Assembly: GCA_020060485.1 (NCBI GenBank)
Contig: JAGVAB010000011.1
Span: 1 to 14,570 of the forward strand
Length of the DNA: 14,570 nucleotides
Origin: Anaerolineales bacterium
GTDB taxonomy: Bacteria; Chloroflexota; Anaerolineae; Anaerolineales; Anaerolineaceae
Reading direction: 5' to 3'
The translations under genes and the position numbers were made by a program. Position 1 is the first letter of the stretch, and every line of letters begins with the position of its first letter. Shown one piece after another: positions 14,542-14,570 of the stretch. Below the pieces are notes generated by a model. It saw only the letters and a program-made list of their open reading frames with translations. It was not told the DNA's origin and ran no database searches.

Positions 14542-14570
14542 GTGTTTTTGGCGCGAAGCGCCAAAAACAC
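14542..14570. repeat. Perfect 13-bp hairpin at the window edge
   Basis: GTGTTTTTGGCGC (14542-14554) pairs perfectly with 14558-14570 across a GAA loop; the stem may extend past the window. No T-run follows in either visible direction, so it is not a standard terminator. The apex GCGAAGC is known as an unusually stable DNA mini-hairpin. A dispersed REP-like element is likely. Confidence 0.6.

Noticed and set aside
1..14570. CRISPR array, tRNA or rRNA gene, riboswitch, transposase
   Set aside because: No regularly spaced direct repeats, cloverleaf, conserved rRNA segments, recognised aptamer or transposase motifs were found when reading the intergenic regions on both strands.

Overview
The window carries eleven complete protein genes, with no rRNA, tRNA, CRISPR array or transposase gene visible. 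Gene content suggests a strictly anaerobic or fermentative bacterium. Clues are an aldo/keto reductase with a ferredoxin-like tail, a C_GCAxxG_C_C redox protein, a heterodimeric ABC exporter, and a short PstS-like lipoprotein behind uppP. Together with the mostly GC-rich coding and the style of the intergenic palindromes, this fits Chloroflexota of the Anaerolineae type. That assignment is inference from family resemblance, not a computed placement.

Layout. (1) 1-1409: an AT-rich leader and a plus-strand Fe-S aldo/keto reductase. It converges on a minus-strand operon across a strong bidirectional terminator (1443-1476). (2) 5521-1475, minus strand: two ABC exporter half-transporters, the second starting at a GTG inside the end of the first, followed 26 bp later by a small C_GCAxxG_C_C cysteine protein. 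(3) 6644-5787, minus strand: a DegV (FakB-type) fatty-acid-binding protein. (4) 6645-6983: a 339-bp divergent intergenic region with an inverted-repeat element. (5) 6984-9419, plus strand: a FetA/FetB-type ABC pair overlapping by 8 bp, a dispersed-repeat fragment, and an alpha/beta hydrolase. (6) A 19-bp perfect hairpin (9458-9502) separates this from the last minus-strand block. (7) 14424-9556, minus strand: tgt, a low-GC 692-residue polytopic membrane protein that looks like a GT-C glycosyltransferase, uppP, and a short lipoprotein overlapping uppP by 8 bp. A perfect 13-bp hairpin ends the window.

How the genes may work together. The two ABC half-transporters should form one heterodimer: the catalytic aspartate-for-glutamate change in one subunit and the altered signature motif in the other fall in the same composite ATP site. 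FetA/FetB-like proteins form a separate two-gene transporter of the putative metal-export family. The GT-C-like protein and UppP both act, or are inferred to act, on polyprenyl-phosphate-linked chemistry at the membrane, and the lipoprotein may share their transcript. Most of the window is ordinary. The points most worth checking are the C_GCAxxG_C_C protein tied to the exporter, the atypical low-GC GT-C gene inserted between tgt and uppP, the uppP-coupled PstS-like lipoprotein, and several palindromic intergenic elements.
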